From: Spirosoma sordidisoli
GTDB lineage: Bacteria; Bacteroidota; Bacteroidia; Cytophagales; Spirosomataceae
Direction of reading: 5' to 3'
DNA: 64,000 bases
NCBI RefSeq assembly: GCF_004138325.1
Contig: NZ_SBLB01000002.1
Coordinates: 558,001-622,000, forward strand
Positions 35,716-44,743 of this stretch are shown here, one piece after another. A program made the translations under genes and the position numbers. Positions within the stretch are counted from its first letter, which is position 1; each line of letters begins with the position of its first letter. The notes beneath the pieces are model-generated. The model saw nothing but the letters and a program-made list of their open reading frames with translations. It was not told the origin of the DNA and searched no databases.

Positions 35716-36327
35716 TTGGAGTATCCGTCTAAACTGATAGAAGATGCGGTGAACGAGGTGTCGAAACTGCCGGGTATCGGGAAGAAAACCGCACTCCGGT
35801 TAGTACTGCATCTGCTCAAACGTGACGAAGAACAAACCGAATCGCTGGCCCAGAGCCTGACGGCCATGCGCACCCAGGTAAAATACTGCCAGAAGTGCCA
35901 TAACCTCTCCGACCATGACCTCTGTGGCATCTGCGCCAGTACCAAGCGTGATCAGACGCTGATCTGCGTGGTTGAAGATACACGCGATGTGCTGGCTATT
36001 GAGAATACCGCGCAGTACAAAGGACTTTATCATGTGCTCGGTGGCATTATCTCGCCGGTAGAAGGTATCGGTCCCAGCGATCTGCAGATCGATTCGCTCG
36101 TGAACCGGCTGCGGGGCGACGAAGGGGAGCAGGTGCGGGAAATTATCCTGGCGATCAGCCCGACCATGGAGGGCGACACCACGGCCTTCTATCTGCAGAA
36201 GAAACTGAAGCCCTTCAACCTGAAAATCTCGACCATTGCCCGTGGCATTCCCATCGGGGGCGATCTGGAATATGCCGATGAAGTTACACTGGGTCGTAGT
36301 ATCCTCAGCCGTATCGCCTACGACTAA
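35716..36327 (+). CDS. recR: Recombination protein RecR
   Basis: A 203-residue RecR, normal length. It works with RecF and RecO to load RecA at gaps. The helix-hairpin-helix LPGIGKKTALRLVLHLL, the zinc finger CQKCHNLSDHDLCGIC and the Toprim segment LICVVEDTRDVLAIENT are present, with KGLYHVLGGIISPVEGIGP after it. It begins at TTG (35716); an ATG in frame would remove part of the HhH region, so the TTG is preferred. It follows clpS on the same strand. Confidence 0.95.
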   Translation: MEYPSKLIEDAVNEVSKLPGIGKKTALRLVLHLLKRDEEQTESLAQSLTAMRTQVKYCQKCHNLSDHDLCGICASTKRDQTLICVVEDTRDVLAIENTAQYKGLYHVLGGIISPVEGIGPSDLQIDSLVNRLRGDEGEQVREIILAISPTMEGDTTAFYLQKKLKPFNLKISTIARGIPIGGDLEYADEVTLGRSILSRIAYD

Positions 36328-36466
36328 TGGTGCCCTGGGGCCGGCCGTGGCGGGCGGTTACTCGCTTTATTGGTAAAACTGCCTTTCTTTGCGCTTATTG
36401 AAACATCTGGCCCGCTGGCCCGTTCGTTCAGTAAGCGCATTATTTTTTCTACAAACCAACATTCGC

Positions 36467-37168
36467 ATGAACCGTACTGAGTTTCTGAAGCTGGCTTTGG
36501 GGGCGTCGGCAGGCCTCGTGGCTACCCGTTCCTTTGGTTTTTTACCCTCGCAGGCCGAAGGTCCGTTTAAACTGGCTCCTTTGCCTTTTGACGCCGGTGC
36601 GCTCGAACCCCATATCGACAAAACAACGATGGAGATTCACCACGGCAAACACCATAAAGCCTATGTCGATAATCTCAACAAAGCCGTGGCTATGCCCGAA
36701 AATGCCAGCATGGCCAAAATGAGCATCGACGATCTGGTGAAAAGTATCGATAGCAAAACGCCGGCTGCGGTTCGGAACAATGCGGGTGGCCACTGGAATC
36801 ATACGTTTTTCTGGAATACCATCGGCCCCAACGCCGGAGGTGCGCCAAAAGGAGCACTGGCAGCTGCCATCAACAAGAAGTTCGGCTCGTTCGATAATTT
36901 TAAAACAGAGTGGGGTAAAGCGGCTACCGCCCGTTTCGGTTCAGGCTGGGTATGGCTTATCAAAACCGGCGACGGGGTTGACATTACCACCACACCGAAT
37001 CAGGACAATCCGTTAATGGCCCTGGCTGAGAAAAAGGGCACCCCGCTTATGGGACTTGACGTCTGGGAACATGCCTACTACCTCAAGTACCAGAACCGCC
37101 GGCCCGAATACGTTACGGCCGCCTGGAACGTGTTCGACTGGAACAAGATCGGAAAGAACTTCGGCTAA
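36467..37168 (+). CDS. Superoxide dismutase, Fe/Mn type, exported
   Basis: A 233-residue protein. The N-terminus MNRTEFLKLALGASAGLVATRSFG looks like a signal sequence, perhaps Tat-like though it lacks twin Arg, so the enzyme is likely periplasmic. Metal ligands are His58 (MEIHHGKHH), His112 (WNHTFFW), and Asp and His of DVWEHAYYLKYQ. Fe and Mn forms cannot be separated with certainty by eye. The start at 36467 is used because the longest frame adds 26 residues before this signal. Ends before a hairpin and the convergent histidine kinase. Confidence 0.92.
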   Translation: MNRTEFLKLALGASAGLVATRSFGFLPSQAEGPFKLAPLPFDAGALEPHIDKTTMEIHHGKHHKAYVDNLNKAVAMPENASMAKMSIDDLVKSIDSKTPAAVRNNAGGHWNHTFFWNTIGPNAGGAPKGALAAAINKKFGSFDNFKTEWGKAATARFGSGWVWLIKTGDGVDITTTPNQDNPLMALAEKKGTPLMGLDVWEHAYYLKYQNRRPEYVTAAWNVFDWNKIGKNFG

Positions 37169-37187
37169 CAGACTGAAAAAAAAGATC

Positions 37188-37224
37188 AATCCCTGGTAAC
37201 CCGCTTCTCGGCTTGCCAGGGATT
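37188..37224. terminator. Bidirectional terminator, sod / histidine kinase
   Basis: A 12-bp stem with one G-T wobble (37188-37199 with 37213-37224) between the convergent stops. A T-rich run follows on the plus strand (TTCATTTT) and an A8 run precedes it, giving a T8 on the minus strand. Confidence 0.7.
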
Positions 37225-37230
37225 TCATTT

Positions 37231-38805
37231 TCAGGGTATAATCTGTTCGGGTACGTGCATGGGCAGATAGACCTGAAACGTGGTTCCCTGATCAGGCTGG
37301 CTATCGACCACGATTGTTCCGCCGTGATTTTCAACGACGCGCTTGCAGGTGGCTAGCCCGATTCCGGACCCCGCGTACTGCTGCCGCCCGTGCAGCCGGT
37401 TGAATAAACCGAAGATCTTATCAAAGTTCTCGGGCGCTATGCCAATGCCGTTGTCCTGAACACTGATCTGGGCATATTCATTAGTCCGGTCGATGCCGAT
37501 AAACTCAGGCACCTCTTTACCACGAACCAGCTGCCCGTTTATCTGAACGTCGGGACGCTGGTCAGGCCGGGTAAATTTGATGGCATTGGTCAGCAGATTC
37601 TGGAACAGCTGCCGTAGTTGGGTAGCATCGCCCGGAACCATAGGGAGCGTCAGATTACTTCTGATGCGGGCGTTTCGTTCTTGAATGATCACATCCAGAT
37701 CAGCCAGAATATCGTTGAGAATGTCCTGGGTGCTGATCAGATCCTGCTTTTGCTGATGGGCAAGACCGGCCGGGGTTGTGATCCGGGCGTACGTAAGCAG
37801 ATTTCGTATGAGCGCGTTCATCCGGTCGGCCGCCGACTGCATGCGGTGAACAATATCCTGGCCAGCTTCGTCGAGCTGACCCGCGTACTGATGACTCAAC
37901 AAATCGCCGAACGACTTGATCTTACGAAGGGGCTCCTGCAGGTCGTGGCTGGCCACGTAGGCAAATTGCTCCAGACTACGGTTCGATTGCTGGAGATCGT
38001 TATTCATGCGTTGTAGGGTCTGCTGCTGCCGAAACGCTTCGCTTATATCCCGGTACACACAAATGACCATGACCACATCGCCCCGTTCGTTCCGAACCGG
38101 ACCCACGTAACATTCGCACCGCCAGCCGCCCCAGTGGTCGTTGAATGTATGCTGCTCGCCGTCGAGGGCCGAACTGATGTATTGTTTCCAGTCTGGCTGA
38201 TACTCAGGTAATATTGTATCGTAGATGCGTTTTCCCAGCACCTCGTCGGCGCTTCGGCTGACGTACAGACCTGGCAGTTCGCCGTTGGCAAAGAGTATTT
38301 TCTGAAAATAATTGACGACCACAACGCTCATGTCGGGCACCTTGGACGATATCGTTTTGAATAGAATCGACTCGCCGAGCAGGGCCTGCTGTGCATTTTT
38401 GAGAGCGGTAATGTCGGTAGAGGATACAACGGCAGACTGCCCATCGCCGAGAGGCTCAATACCCAGATCGAACCAGGCACCGGAGTGGGTAGGGTCGGGG
38501 CTGAAAAACAGCTCACGGTGCAGGGCCTGTCCCTGCTCCACGACTGTAGCAATATCAGTCGTGAACGTTTTGAGCTGGTTAGGAAAGGGAAATAGCTGGT
38601 CGAGGGTTTTTTCAAGCACCGCCTGACTGCTAACCCCGAAAAACTGTTCGGCCCGCCGATTGGCGAGTTTTACCCGAAACGTCTGAATACGGCCATTTAT
38701 ATCCCGAACGGCCGTGTAGACGGTAATTCCACTGGCTGACTGATTTAAGGCAGCCTGCCAGAGCGAAACCGGCACATCGGTCGAGCCGGTATCTTGTATG
38801 CTCAT
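37231..38805 (-). CDS. PAS-domain sensor histidine kinase
   Basis: A 524-residue kinase without a clear transmembrane helix, so probably cytosolic. Two PAS/PAC regions (about 15-130 and 140-270), the second ending in VMVICVYRDISE. A coiled segment leads to the HisKA box FAYVASHDLQEPLRKIKSF with His287. The N-box (NLLTNAIKF, Asn407), DNGIGI and GSGIGLATCKRVVENHGG then form the ATPase. No response regulator is adjacent, so this is an orphan kinase. The class resembles phytochrome/bacteriophytochrome-like Bacteroidota kinases, but no chromophore domain is visible. Confidence 0.9.
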   Translation of the reverse strand: MSIQDTGSTDVPVSLWQAALNQSASGITVYTAVRDINGRIQTFRVKLANRRAEQFFGVSSQAVLEKTLDQLFPFPNQLKTFTTDIATVVEQGQALHRELFFSPDPTHSGAWFDLGIEPLGDGQSAVVSSTDITALKNAQQALLGESILFKTISSKVPDMSVVVVNYFQKILFANGELPGLYVSRSADEVLGKRIYDTILPEYQPDWKQYISSALDGEQHTFNDHWGGWRCECYVGPVRNERGDVVMVICVYRDISEAFRQQQTLQRMNNDLQQSNRSLEQFAYVASHDLQEPLRKIKSFGDLLSHQYAGQLDEAGQDIVHRMQSAADRMNALIRNLLTYARITTPAGLAHQQKQDLISTQDILNDILADLDVIIQERNARIRSNLTLPMVPGDATQLRQLFQNLLTNAIKFTRPDQRPDVQINGQLVRGKEVPEFIGIDRTNEYAQISVQDNGIGIAPENFDKIFGLFNRLHGRQQYAGSGIGLATCKRVVENHGGTIVVDSQPDQGTTFQVYLPMHVPEQIIP

Positions 38806-38961
38806 AACGCTGAAAACTTACACAGGCGAACAACATGAGTCCCCTTAATCTATAGTCAACAAGGCCCGGACTTGACTTGTTTAAAAGGTTTGGGTGTAAT
38901 TGACTAATTCTATAGATTCATACAGGGGTGGCTGTGAGCCCTGCGGTATGCCAAAGTTTCT

Positions 38962-38969
38962 TAATTTTG
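38962..38969 (+). promoter_or_regulatory. Candidate -7 element for the 2OG oxygenase
   Basis: TAATTTTG matches TAnnTTTG exactly, 16 bases before the ATG at 38986. A CTG, not TTG, lies at the -33 position. Confidence 0.35.
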
Positions 38970-38985
38970 TGGAAACAGTACATCT

Positions 38986-39942
38986 ATGTCATCTCAAGAA
39001 CTTTATGACGAAATCCCCTCGCTGGATTTAGCTGATTTCACATCGGGCGACCCCGTGCGGAAAGAGCAGTTTGTGCAGGATCTGGGCCGGGCTTTCAATC
39101 AGATAGGATTCGTTGCCATTAAGAATCACGGCCTTACCGACGACCTGACTCGTGCGTTATACGACTCAGCTCAAGCGTTTTTCTCGGCACCTGACGAACT
39201 CAAACAGAAATACGAACATCCCGAACTTCACGGGCAGCGCGGGTATATCGGTAAGGGTAAAGAAACCGCAAAAGGCTTTAAGGTAGCTGACCTTAAGGAG
39301 TTTTACCACATTGGTCAGCCCGAACCCGAAGACGGCATGCCTGCCAATGTGCTGCCTGCTGAATTTCCGGCGTTTGGCGAGGCTACCCTAACGGCGTATC
39401 GAACCCTGGAGAACGCTGGTAAACAGCTGTTGCGGGCCATTGCGCTGTATCTGAAACTGCCCGAAACCTATTTTGACGACAAAGTTAGAAATGGGGATAG
39501 CATCCTGCGAGCGCTCCATTACTTTCCGCTCGATCCGGATACAACCCCCGACGGCGCCGTTCGGGCGGCTGCGCATGGCGACATCAACCTGATTACGCTG
39601 TTGATGGGGGCTTCGGCCGATGGTCTGGAAGTGCTCCGGCGCGATGGTAAATGGATCGGTATTACGGCCCTGCCCGACCAGGTTATTGTCAATGTGGGCG
39701 ATATGCTGGATCGACTGACCAATCACAAGCTTAAGTCGACCATTCACCAGGTGGTTAATCCCCCGCGGGAAAAAATGAACCAGTCCCGTTACTCGATACC
39801 ATTCTTCATGCATCCGCGTGCCGAGATGGATCTGACCAGCCTCGAAAGCTGTATTGATGCTGAGCATCCCAAGCTGTACGTCGATATGACCGCCGGCGAG
39901 TTTCTGGATGAGCGACTTCGTGAACTGGGGTTGAAGAAATAA
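38986..39942 (+). CDS. Isopenicillin-N-synthase-like 2-oxoglutarate/Fe(II) oxygenase
   Basis: A 318-residue member of the 2OG-Fe(II) dioxygenase/IPNS superfamily. The DIOX_N region (PSLDLADFTSGDP, GFVAIKNHGL) precedes the double-stranded beta helix. The iron ligands are His197, Asp199 and His254; the 2-oxoglutarate-binding RxS is Arg268-Tyr-Ser270. The substrate is unknown. Related bacterial proteins are often annotated as flavonol synthase-like or 2OG oxygenase; these names are not supported here. Followed by chrA on the same strand after 94 bases. Confidence 0.92.
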   Translation: MSSQELYDEIPSLDLADFTSGDPVRKEQFVQDLGRAFNQIGFVAIKNHGLTDDLTRALYDSAQAFFSAPDELKQKYEHPELHGQRGYIGKGKETAKGFKVADLKEFYHIGQPEPEDGMPANVLPAEFPAFGEATLTAYRTLENAGKQLLRAIALYLKLPETYFDDKVRNGDSILRALHYFPLDPDTTPDGAVRAAAHGDINLITLLMGASADGLEVLRRDGKWIGITALPDQVIVNVGDMLDRLTNHKLKSTIHQVVNPPREKMNQSRYSIPFFMHPRAEMDLTSLESCIDAEHPKLYVDMTAGEFLDERLRELGLKK

Positions 39943-39949
39943 GAGATGT

Positions 39950-39993
39950 CGATCAGCCCGGGCGTCCGAAAGGTTATGGGCCCGGGCTGATCG
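39950..39993. repeat. GC-rich inverted repeat between 2OG oxygenase and chrA
   Basis: Perfect 14-bp arms (39950-39963 and 39980-39993) around a 16-base loop. No T-tract follows (AACGTAATAAC), so it may be a stabilising or attenuating hairpin rather than an intrinsic terminator. Confidence 0.55.
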
Positions 39994-40036
39994 AACGTAA
40001 TAACTACTGCCTGCTGACCGCCACTGTCTACCCCTC

Positions 40037-41239
40037 ATGACTGGCTACCTTCCCCAACTAAAGCCTGTCCGTAAGATTCGCTACATCATTTTTCTGAAAG
40101 ATGTGGCTTTTCTGGCCTTAACAACCTTTGGCGGTCCACAGGTGCACCTGGCTATGTTTTACGATCGTTTCGTGAAGCTGCGTCGATATCTGACCGAAGA
40201 TGAGTTGATGGAGCTGAATGCCCTCTGTCAGATACTGCCGGGACCTACTTCTACCCAGACCATAACGGCGCTGGGTTTTAAAATTGGCGGCCCCAATCTG
40301 GCTTATCTAACCCTTCTGATCTGGGTTTTGCCCGGGGTGTGTATCATGACAGCGGCTGGTATGGGCGTTTATTACCTCGAACAACATAACCTGTCGATGC
40401 ATTTTGCCCGGTTCGTTCAACCCATGGCGGTGGGCTTTCTGATCGTGGCCGGCTATCGAATCGGGCAGAAGGTCATAAAAAACCAGGTTAGTCTGGCGCT
40501 GGCGCTTACGGCGGCTCTGGTGGCTTACGTATTTCGTTCACCCGTCATGACGCCCATCGTAATAGCCATCGGGGGGCTGACAACGGCGTTAACATACGAA
40601 AAGCAGGAACGGATGGAAAAACAGCCACTTCGCATAGAGTGGGCTAATTTTTTCTTGTGGCTGGGTGTATTTCTGGCTGCTGCGGGGCTGGGTGCTATTA
40701 CGCAGTCACTGCCAGTTCGGTTGTTCGAGAACTTTTACCGGAACGGCAGCCTGGTGTTTGGAGGGGGTCAGGTGCTGACGCCCATGTTGTATAACGAGTT
40801 CGTCGCGTTCAAGCATTACCTGTCTCGGGAAGAGTTTTTGTCGGGCCTGGGGCTGGCGCAGGCTATACCCGGACCTGTCTTCGCGTTTGCTTCGTATATA
40901 GGGGCGTTATCGATGCGAGCCGATGGTCCGAACGCCCAGTTTTGGGGTAGTTTTGTTGCAACAGCCGGGATATTCCTCCCGGGTATGTTTCTGATCTTTT
41001 TCGTCTATCGGTTCTGGGATCAGCTAAAGCGCTACCGGGTCGTGCGGGCCTCACTCGACGGGATCAACGCGGCCAGTACGGGGTTAACGGCGGCTGCTGC
41101 CGTCGCCCTGTTTGAGCCGATGGCTCCTCACTGGCCTTCGGTCGTCATTGTGATAGGAACGATGATCGTGCTGCTTTACACCCGGCTGCCTCCCTTCGCG
41201 CTCATTGGGATTGGGTTGGTGGCAGGGCTGATACTTTGA
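40037..41239 (+). CDS. chrA: Chromate transporter family protein, two-domain
   Basis: A 400-residue long-chain ChrA with two homologous halves. In the first are TTFGGPQVHLAMFYDRFV and ALCQILPGPTSTQT; in the second VFGGGQVLTPMLYNEFV and GLGLAQAIPGPVFAFASYIG. The GG-Q and PGP signatures in both halves are typical of CHR proteins that export chromate or another oxyanion, possibly sulfate. Around 11 hydrophobic segments. No chrB or metal-regulator gene is nearby, so chromate resistance is not shown by context. Confidence 0.9.
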   Translation: MTGYLPQLKPVRKIRYIIFLKDVAFLALTTFGGPQVHLAMFYDRFVKLRRYLTEDELMELNALCQILPGPTSTQTITALGFKIGGPNLAYLTLLIWVLPGVCIMTAAGMGVYYLEQHNLSMHFARFVQPMAVGFLIVAGYRIGQKVIKNQVSLALALTAALVAYVFRSPVMTPIVIAIGGLTTALTYEKQERMEKQPLRIEWANFFLWLGVFLAAAGLGAITQSLPVRLFENFYRNGSLVFGGGQVLTPMLYNEFVAFKHYLSREEFLSGLGLAQAIPGPVFAFASYIGALSMRADGPNAQFWGSFVATAGIFLPGMFLIFFVYRFWDQLKRYRVVRASLDGINAASTGLTAAAAVALFEPMAPHWPSVVIVIGTMIVLLYTRLPPFALIGIGLVAGLIL

Positions 41240-41254
41240 CGAGATAAGCTCCCG

Positions 41255-44200
41255 TTACTGACTAAAATAAACCAGCGCGTTTTGCCCCATTTGAAGGGTT
41301 ATACCGGTTGCGAACGTTATTCTCAGCGCCGAAGCCGCGTAGTTATCGGGTAGGTTGACCGGGTGCTCAAGCCGTACGGCATCGGCACTGTTGGGAACCC
41401 GATTGCAGGACCATACCGAGGGGTCGTTCCAGCTACCGTTTTTCACGGTAACCATACTGCAAAAGCCTGCGTTAATCACCACCCGAACCGAAGCCGACAA
41501 GCTGCGCGGATCCGTAGCTTTTACAGTAACGGAATAGCTGCCCGCCTGGGTGGGCGTTCCGGTTAATACCCGGGTTGTGTTTGTAAACGTCAGCCAGTTT
41601 GGTACGTCACTGGCGCTATAGGAAAGGAGTTGCCCATCCGGGTCTGTAAAGGCGGGTACAGTATAACTAAATGGATAGCCTAGTTCTGCCGTCTGAGCGT
41701 TTACTGCCGGTGGTACCGGTGGCTGATTAACAAAGGCTCTGATGCCCACTATAACCGTAGAGAACAAACTCAACGGATCGGTAGCCCGGATGGAGACGCT
41801 GTGAAAGCCGGCCTGGGTAGGGGTACCGTAGAGCTGGCGGGTCGAGGTGTTGAAATTGAGCCAGCCAGGTAATCCGGAAGCGCTATAGGTCAGTAGCTTT
41901 CCCTCGGGATCGGTGAAGGCGGGTACGGTATAGCTGAAAAACTGGGTTGTCTCTGCGGGTTGGGTAGTAGAGGCAGGGGCTACGGGCGCCTGATTTGGAC
42001 CGGCAACGATAACTACCGGCACCGAAGTGGTCAAACTCCCCGGATCTGTAGCACTGACGGTAATCGTGTGACTGGCAGACTGGGTAGGTGTTCCCGTCAG
42101 AATACGGCTTGTGCTGTTGAAACTCAGCCAGGCAGGTAAACCACTGGCTGTATAGGCCAGGGTTTGACTTTCAGGGTCAGTAAATGCTGGTATGGCATAC
42201 GAATATACCTGACCGGTAGCTGCAGCAGGTGGTTGTATGGTAGAGGCAACCGGCGGCAGGTTAGGTATTGAACTGACCTCTACGCCCCCGTTCCAGGTAT
42301 TTCCTACCCGTGTGTAAACCCTGAAATAGTACTGAACTAACGGGTTCAGATTCGTGATGGTTACGTTTGTACCGATCCCTCTGTAAACAACCTTACCGCC
42401 TTCGATCGGGGTGCCGTTTCCTGTAAAACTGGTGTTGGCAGTATAGGCAGTGCCAGTAGGTCTATCCGTGAATCCAATCTCGGCCCGGGCCGCTACAAGC
42501 ACTTCATCAAAGGTAGCGGTAGGGTTAACCCAGTTGACCCGCACCGCATTCAGCTCGGGCACGGCGGAGACATTGGTGACCAGCGAGCTGGCCGAATTGC
42601 AATCTGGGTAGAGTGTAACGGACTGGGTCGCTTTGAGGCCGCCATTATCGGTAACCGTAACTGAAATCAGGTAATAATAGGTTTCGTTGGGACTACAGCC
42701 AACCGGAGAAATATAGATAGTCGGGCTGGCACTAGTTAATACGGGTTCTGGGTGAGTGTGATTGTTGTGTTCAAGCGAGACACGCCACTCGTACGACATA
42801 TTGCTCGGGTCGGTGTCAGTCACACTGGCCTGCAACTGGTAGGGGGTTTCCTGATTCATGGGATACAGGGTACCGGCTACTGGATTTATAATCTCGACCG
42901 TCGGGGGCGTGTTATTGACCGAGACCGTAATCTGCTTGGGGGTTGAAACCTGATTCTGGTTGTCTTTTACGGTCAGCGTTACGGTATAGGCCCGCACGTT
43001 GGGATCGGAGAACACATGTACCGGGTTGGCGGCCGTTGAGGTCGTACCATCGCCAAAATCCCATAAATAAGTGAGTGGCAAGCCTTCGGGGTCGATCGAG
43101 TTTGAGCCGGTAAACGAGACACTCAACGGTGAGGTGCCGTAAGGTGTAGTAGAGGAAGCATTGGCAACCGGTGGCTGGTTACCGCCATAGCTAATCCTTG
43201 AAATGACTCCCTGCACCCGAACGTAAAAAAGAGATCCGTCGCGGGGGTTCATCTTCAAATCGACAATGCCAACGTCAAAATTGTTGGCGGCAAAGTTTTT
43301 TACTTCGTGTACGACATGGTCGCCCTCGTCGTGCATCTCGAGGCTCTTGATCCAGTTCTGCCCATGATCGGCAAAGAAGTAGGTATTGCGGTATGGCTCA
43401 GGAAACTGAGTACCGGTATAATATAGACCACCGATAATGCAGTTGCCGTAAAACGATGTTCCTGCGGGAGCTCCCGTAGTGCCAATAAGACGGGTTATAG
43501 GCGTAGTGCCGCTAAAGGCGGGTACCCTCGTCTGAGCCGTGCTGTGGCTGTAGTCGAGCGCCGGTCGCGAATGGGTAAAACGGCGCAGCGTTGGATCGGG
43601 GTTGTCGACAAAAGAGGTAGGCGGCACGCAAAGGCTTTCAAAGGTTGGTTGTCCCGGTTCGTCCAGATTAAGGACGTTGGTTCCATAATAGGATATAGTG
43701 CGATCAAGGCCTTCGTAGAGGGGCCAGCCGCAGTTCAGACCAGCTTTATCGACAACGTGGAAATCTTCAATTTTGTACCAGCAGACATCGCCAATCAGCA
43801 GGGTGCCGGGGTTACCTTCGGCGGGGTCAATGCTACCGGTATTTGGTTTGAGGCTCATTCGGTACGGGTTTCGAAGGCCGAGGGTCCAGACGCGTGATTG
43901 GGGAGAACGTGGATTCGCGGCATCATAAAATGGGTTGCTCGGTACGCCGTTTCCCGTTGCAGGGTCTAACCGAAGTACTTTACCACATAGCGAATTGACC
44001 AGTTGAGACCGGAGCGCACCGACATTTTCGTTGGCTCTCATCATCCCATAATTAAGTGAAGCCTGAAAGTAGGTCTCTGATCGACTACCCACGTCAACCC
44101 CTTCATGATGAGCACCATCGCCAGTTGAGACCAACAGGGTGCCATCTTTTCCGAACAGAATAGTACCGCCCGCGTGCGACTCGTATGTAACCGGAATACC

Positions 44201-44743
44201 GGTGGTTTTCGATTCACCAAGGAGTACGGTCCGGCTGGCGTAGTTAGTGGTCAGCAGGCCAGCTGTATTTTGTAGTTGATAGCGGGTTACCCGGCTGATT
44301 GTGGCGTTGTGGTATTGATTGCTGGAGCTACTGTATTGCGGGGTGCCGTAATATAATACGTGATGAAGATCAACGGTGTAGAATAGGTAGACCAGGCCGT
44401 TGGTCTCAAAATTAGGGTCAAAACAAAGGCTATGCAGGCCAAAGTCGTTCCATTCGCCAACTTCTTCGCTGATGTCTAAAACAGGCGTGCTCTGCCGTAC
44501 ATAAGACGATCCATTCCAGGTTGAGACCCAGACCCGGCCGCTTTTCTCCCAAACGTAAAACCGGTTGCCGTCATTGGAAAATAGTATACCAACTGACCCT
44601 GTATAGTTGTCCTGAACAATACTTTTAGAAAATCCGGAAGGTAATTGGGCAAATAGTGTATAATCAGTACAGGAAAAAAGGGTTAATAAATACAGAGCTA
44701 ACCTGATCAGGCGGGTGTAGGGAGCAGTATGAATAGTACGCAT
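41255..44743 (-). CDS. Secreted PQQ-type sugar dehydrogenase with PKD and Ig-like repeats
   Basis: A 1162-residue secreted protein. A signal region (to about residue 32, ending TDYTLFAQ) is followed by a six-bladed propeller of the glucose/sorbosone dehydrogenase type (about 35-520; RVWTLGLRNPYRMSL and GEVGEWNDFGLHSLCFDPNF are family marks). Then come a PKD domain (DFGDGTTSTAANPVHVF), a second PKD/Ig-like domain, a fibronectin-like region, and three Ig repeats of about 89 residues (829-1094) with PAFTDPE / GTPTQ motifs. The C-terminal 68 residues (1095-1162) form a module shared with the DUF1501 protein. It likely oxidises sugars at the cell surface; the cofactor is inferred from the family. 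Confidence 0.88.
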   Translation of the reverse strand: MRTIHTAPYTRLIRLALYLLTLFSCTDYTLFAQLPSGFSKSIVQDNYTGSVGILFSNDGNRFYVWEKSGRVWVSTWNGSSYVRQSTPVLDISEEVGEWNDFGLHSLCFDPNFETNGLVYLFYTVDLHHVLYYGTPQYSSSSNQYHNATISRVTRYQLQNTAGLLTTNYASRTVLLGESKTTGIPVTYESHAGGTILFGKDGTLLVSTGDGAHHEGVDVGSRSETYFQASLNYGMMRANENVGALRSQLVNSLCGKVLRLDPATGNGVPSNPFYDAANPRSPQSRVWTLGLRNPYRMSLKPNTGSIDPAEGNPGTLLIGDVCWYKIEDFHVVDKAGLNCGWPLYEGLDRTISYYGTNVLNLDEPGQPTFESLCVPPTSFVDNPDPTLRRFTHSRPALDYSHSTAQTRVPAFSGTTPITRLIGTTGAPAGTSFYGNCIIGGLYYTGTQFPEPYRNTYFFADHGQNWIKSLEMHDEGDHVVHEVKNFAANNFDVGIVDLKMNPRDGSLFYVRVQGVISRISYGGNQPPVANASSTTPYGTSPLSVSFTGSNSIDPEGLPLTYLWDFGDGTTSTAANPVHVFSDPNVRAYTVTLTVKDNQNQVSTPKQITVSVNNTPPTVEIINPVAGTLYPMNQETPYQLQASVTDTDPSNMSYEWRVSLEHNNHTHPEPVLTSASPTIYISPVGCSPNETYYYLISVTVTDNGGLKATQSVTLYPDCNSASSLVTNVSAVPELNAVRVNWVNPTATFDEVLVAARAEIGFTDRPTGTAYTANTSFTGNGTPIEGGKVVYRGIGTNVTITNLNPLVQYYFRVYTRVGNTWNGGVEVSSIPNLPPVASTIQPPAAATGQVYSYAIPAFTDPESQTLAYTASGLPAWLSFNSTSRILTGTPTQSASHTITVSATDPGSLTTSVPVVIVAGPNQAPVAPASTTQPAETTQFFSYTVPAFTDPEGKLLTYSASGLPGWLNFNTSTRQLYGTPTQAGFHSVSIRATDPLSLFSTVIVGIRAFVNQPPVPPAVNAQTAELGYPFSYTVPAFTDPDGQLLSYSASDVPNWLTFTNTTRVLTGTPTQAGSYSVTVKATDPRSLSASVRVVINAGFCSMVTVKNGSWNDPSVWSCNRVPNSADAVRLEHPVNLPDNYAASALRITFATGITLQMGQNALVYFSQ
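41462..42259 (-). repeat. Three tandem Ig-like repeats within the PQQ enzyme
   Basis: Three units of 88-89 codons in tandem (residues 829-917, 918-1006 and 1007-1094). Each has PAFTDP(E/D), an ASGLP-type segment and a GTPTQ motif. The copies have diverged but align end to end, the mark of internal duplication. Confidence 0.82.
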
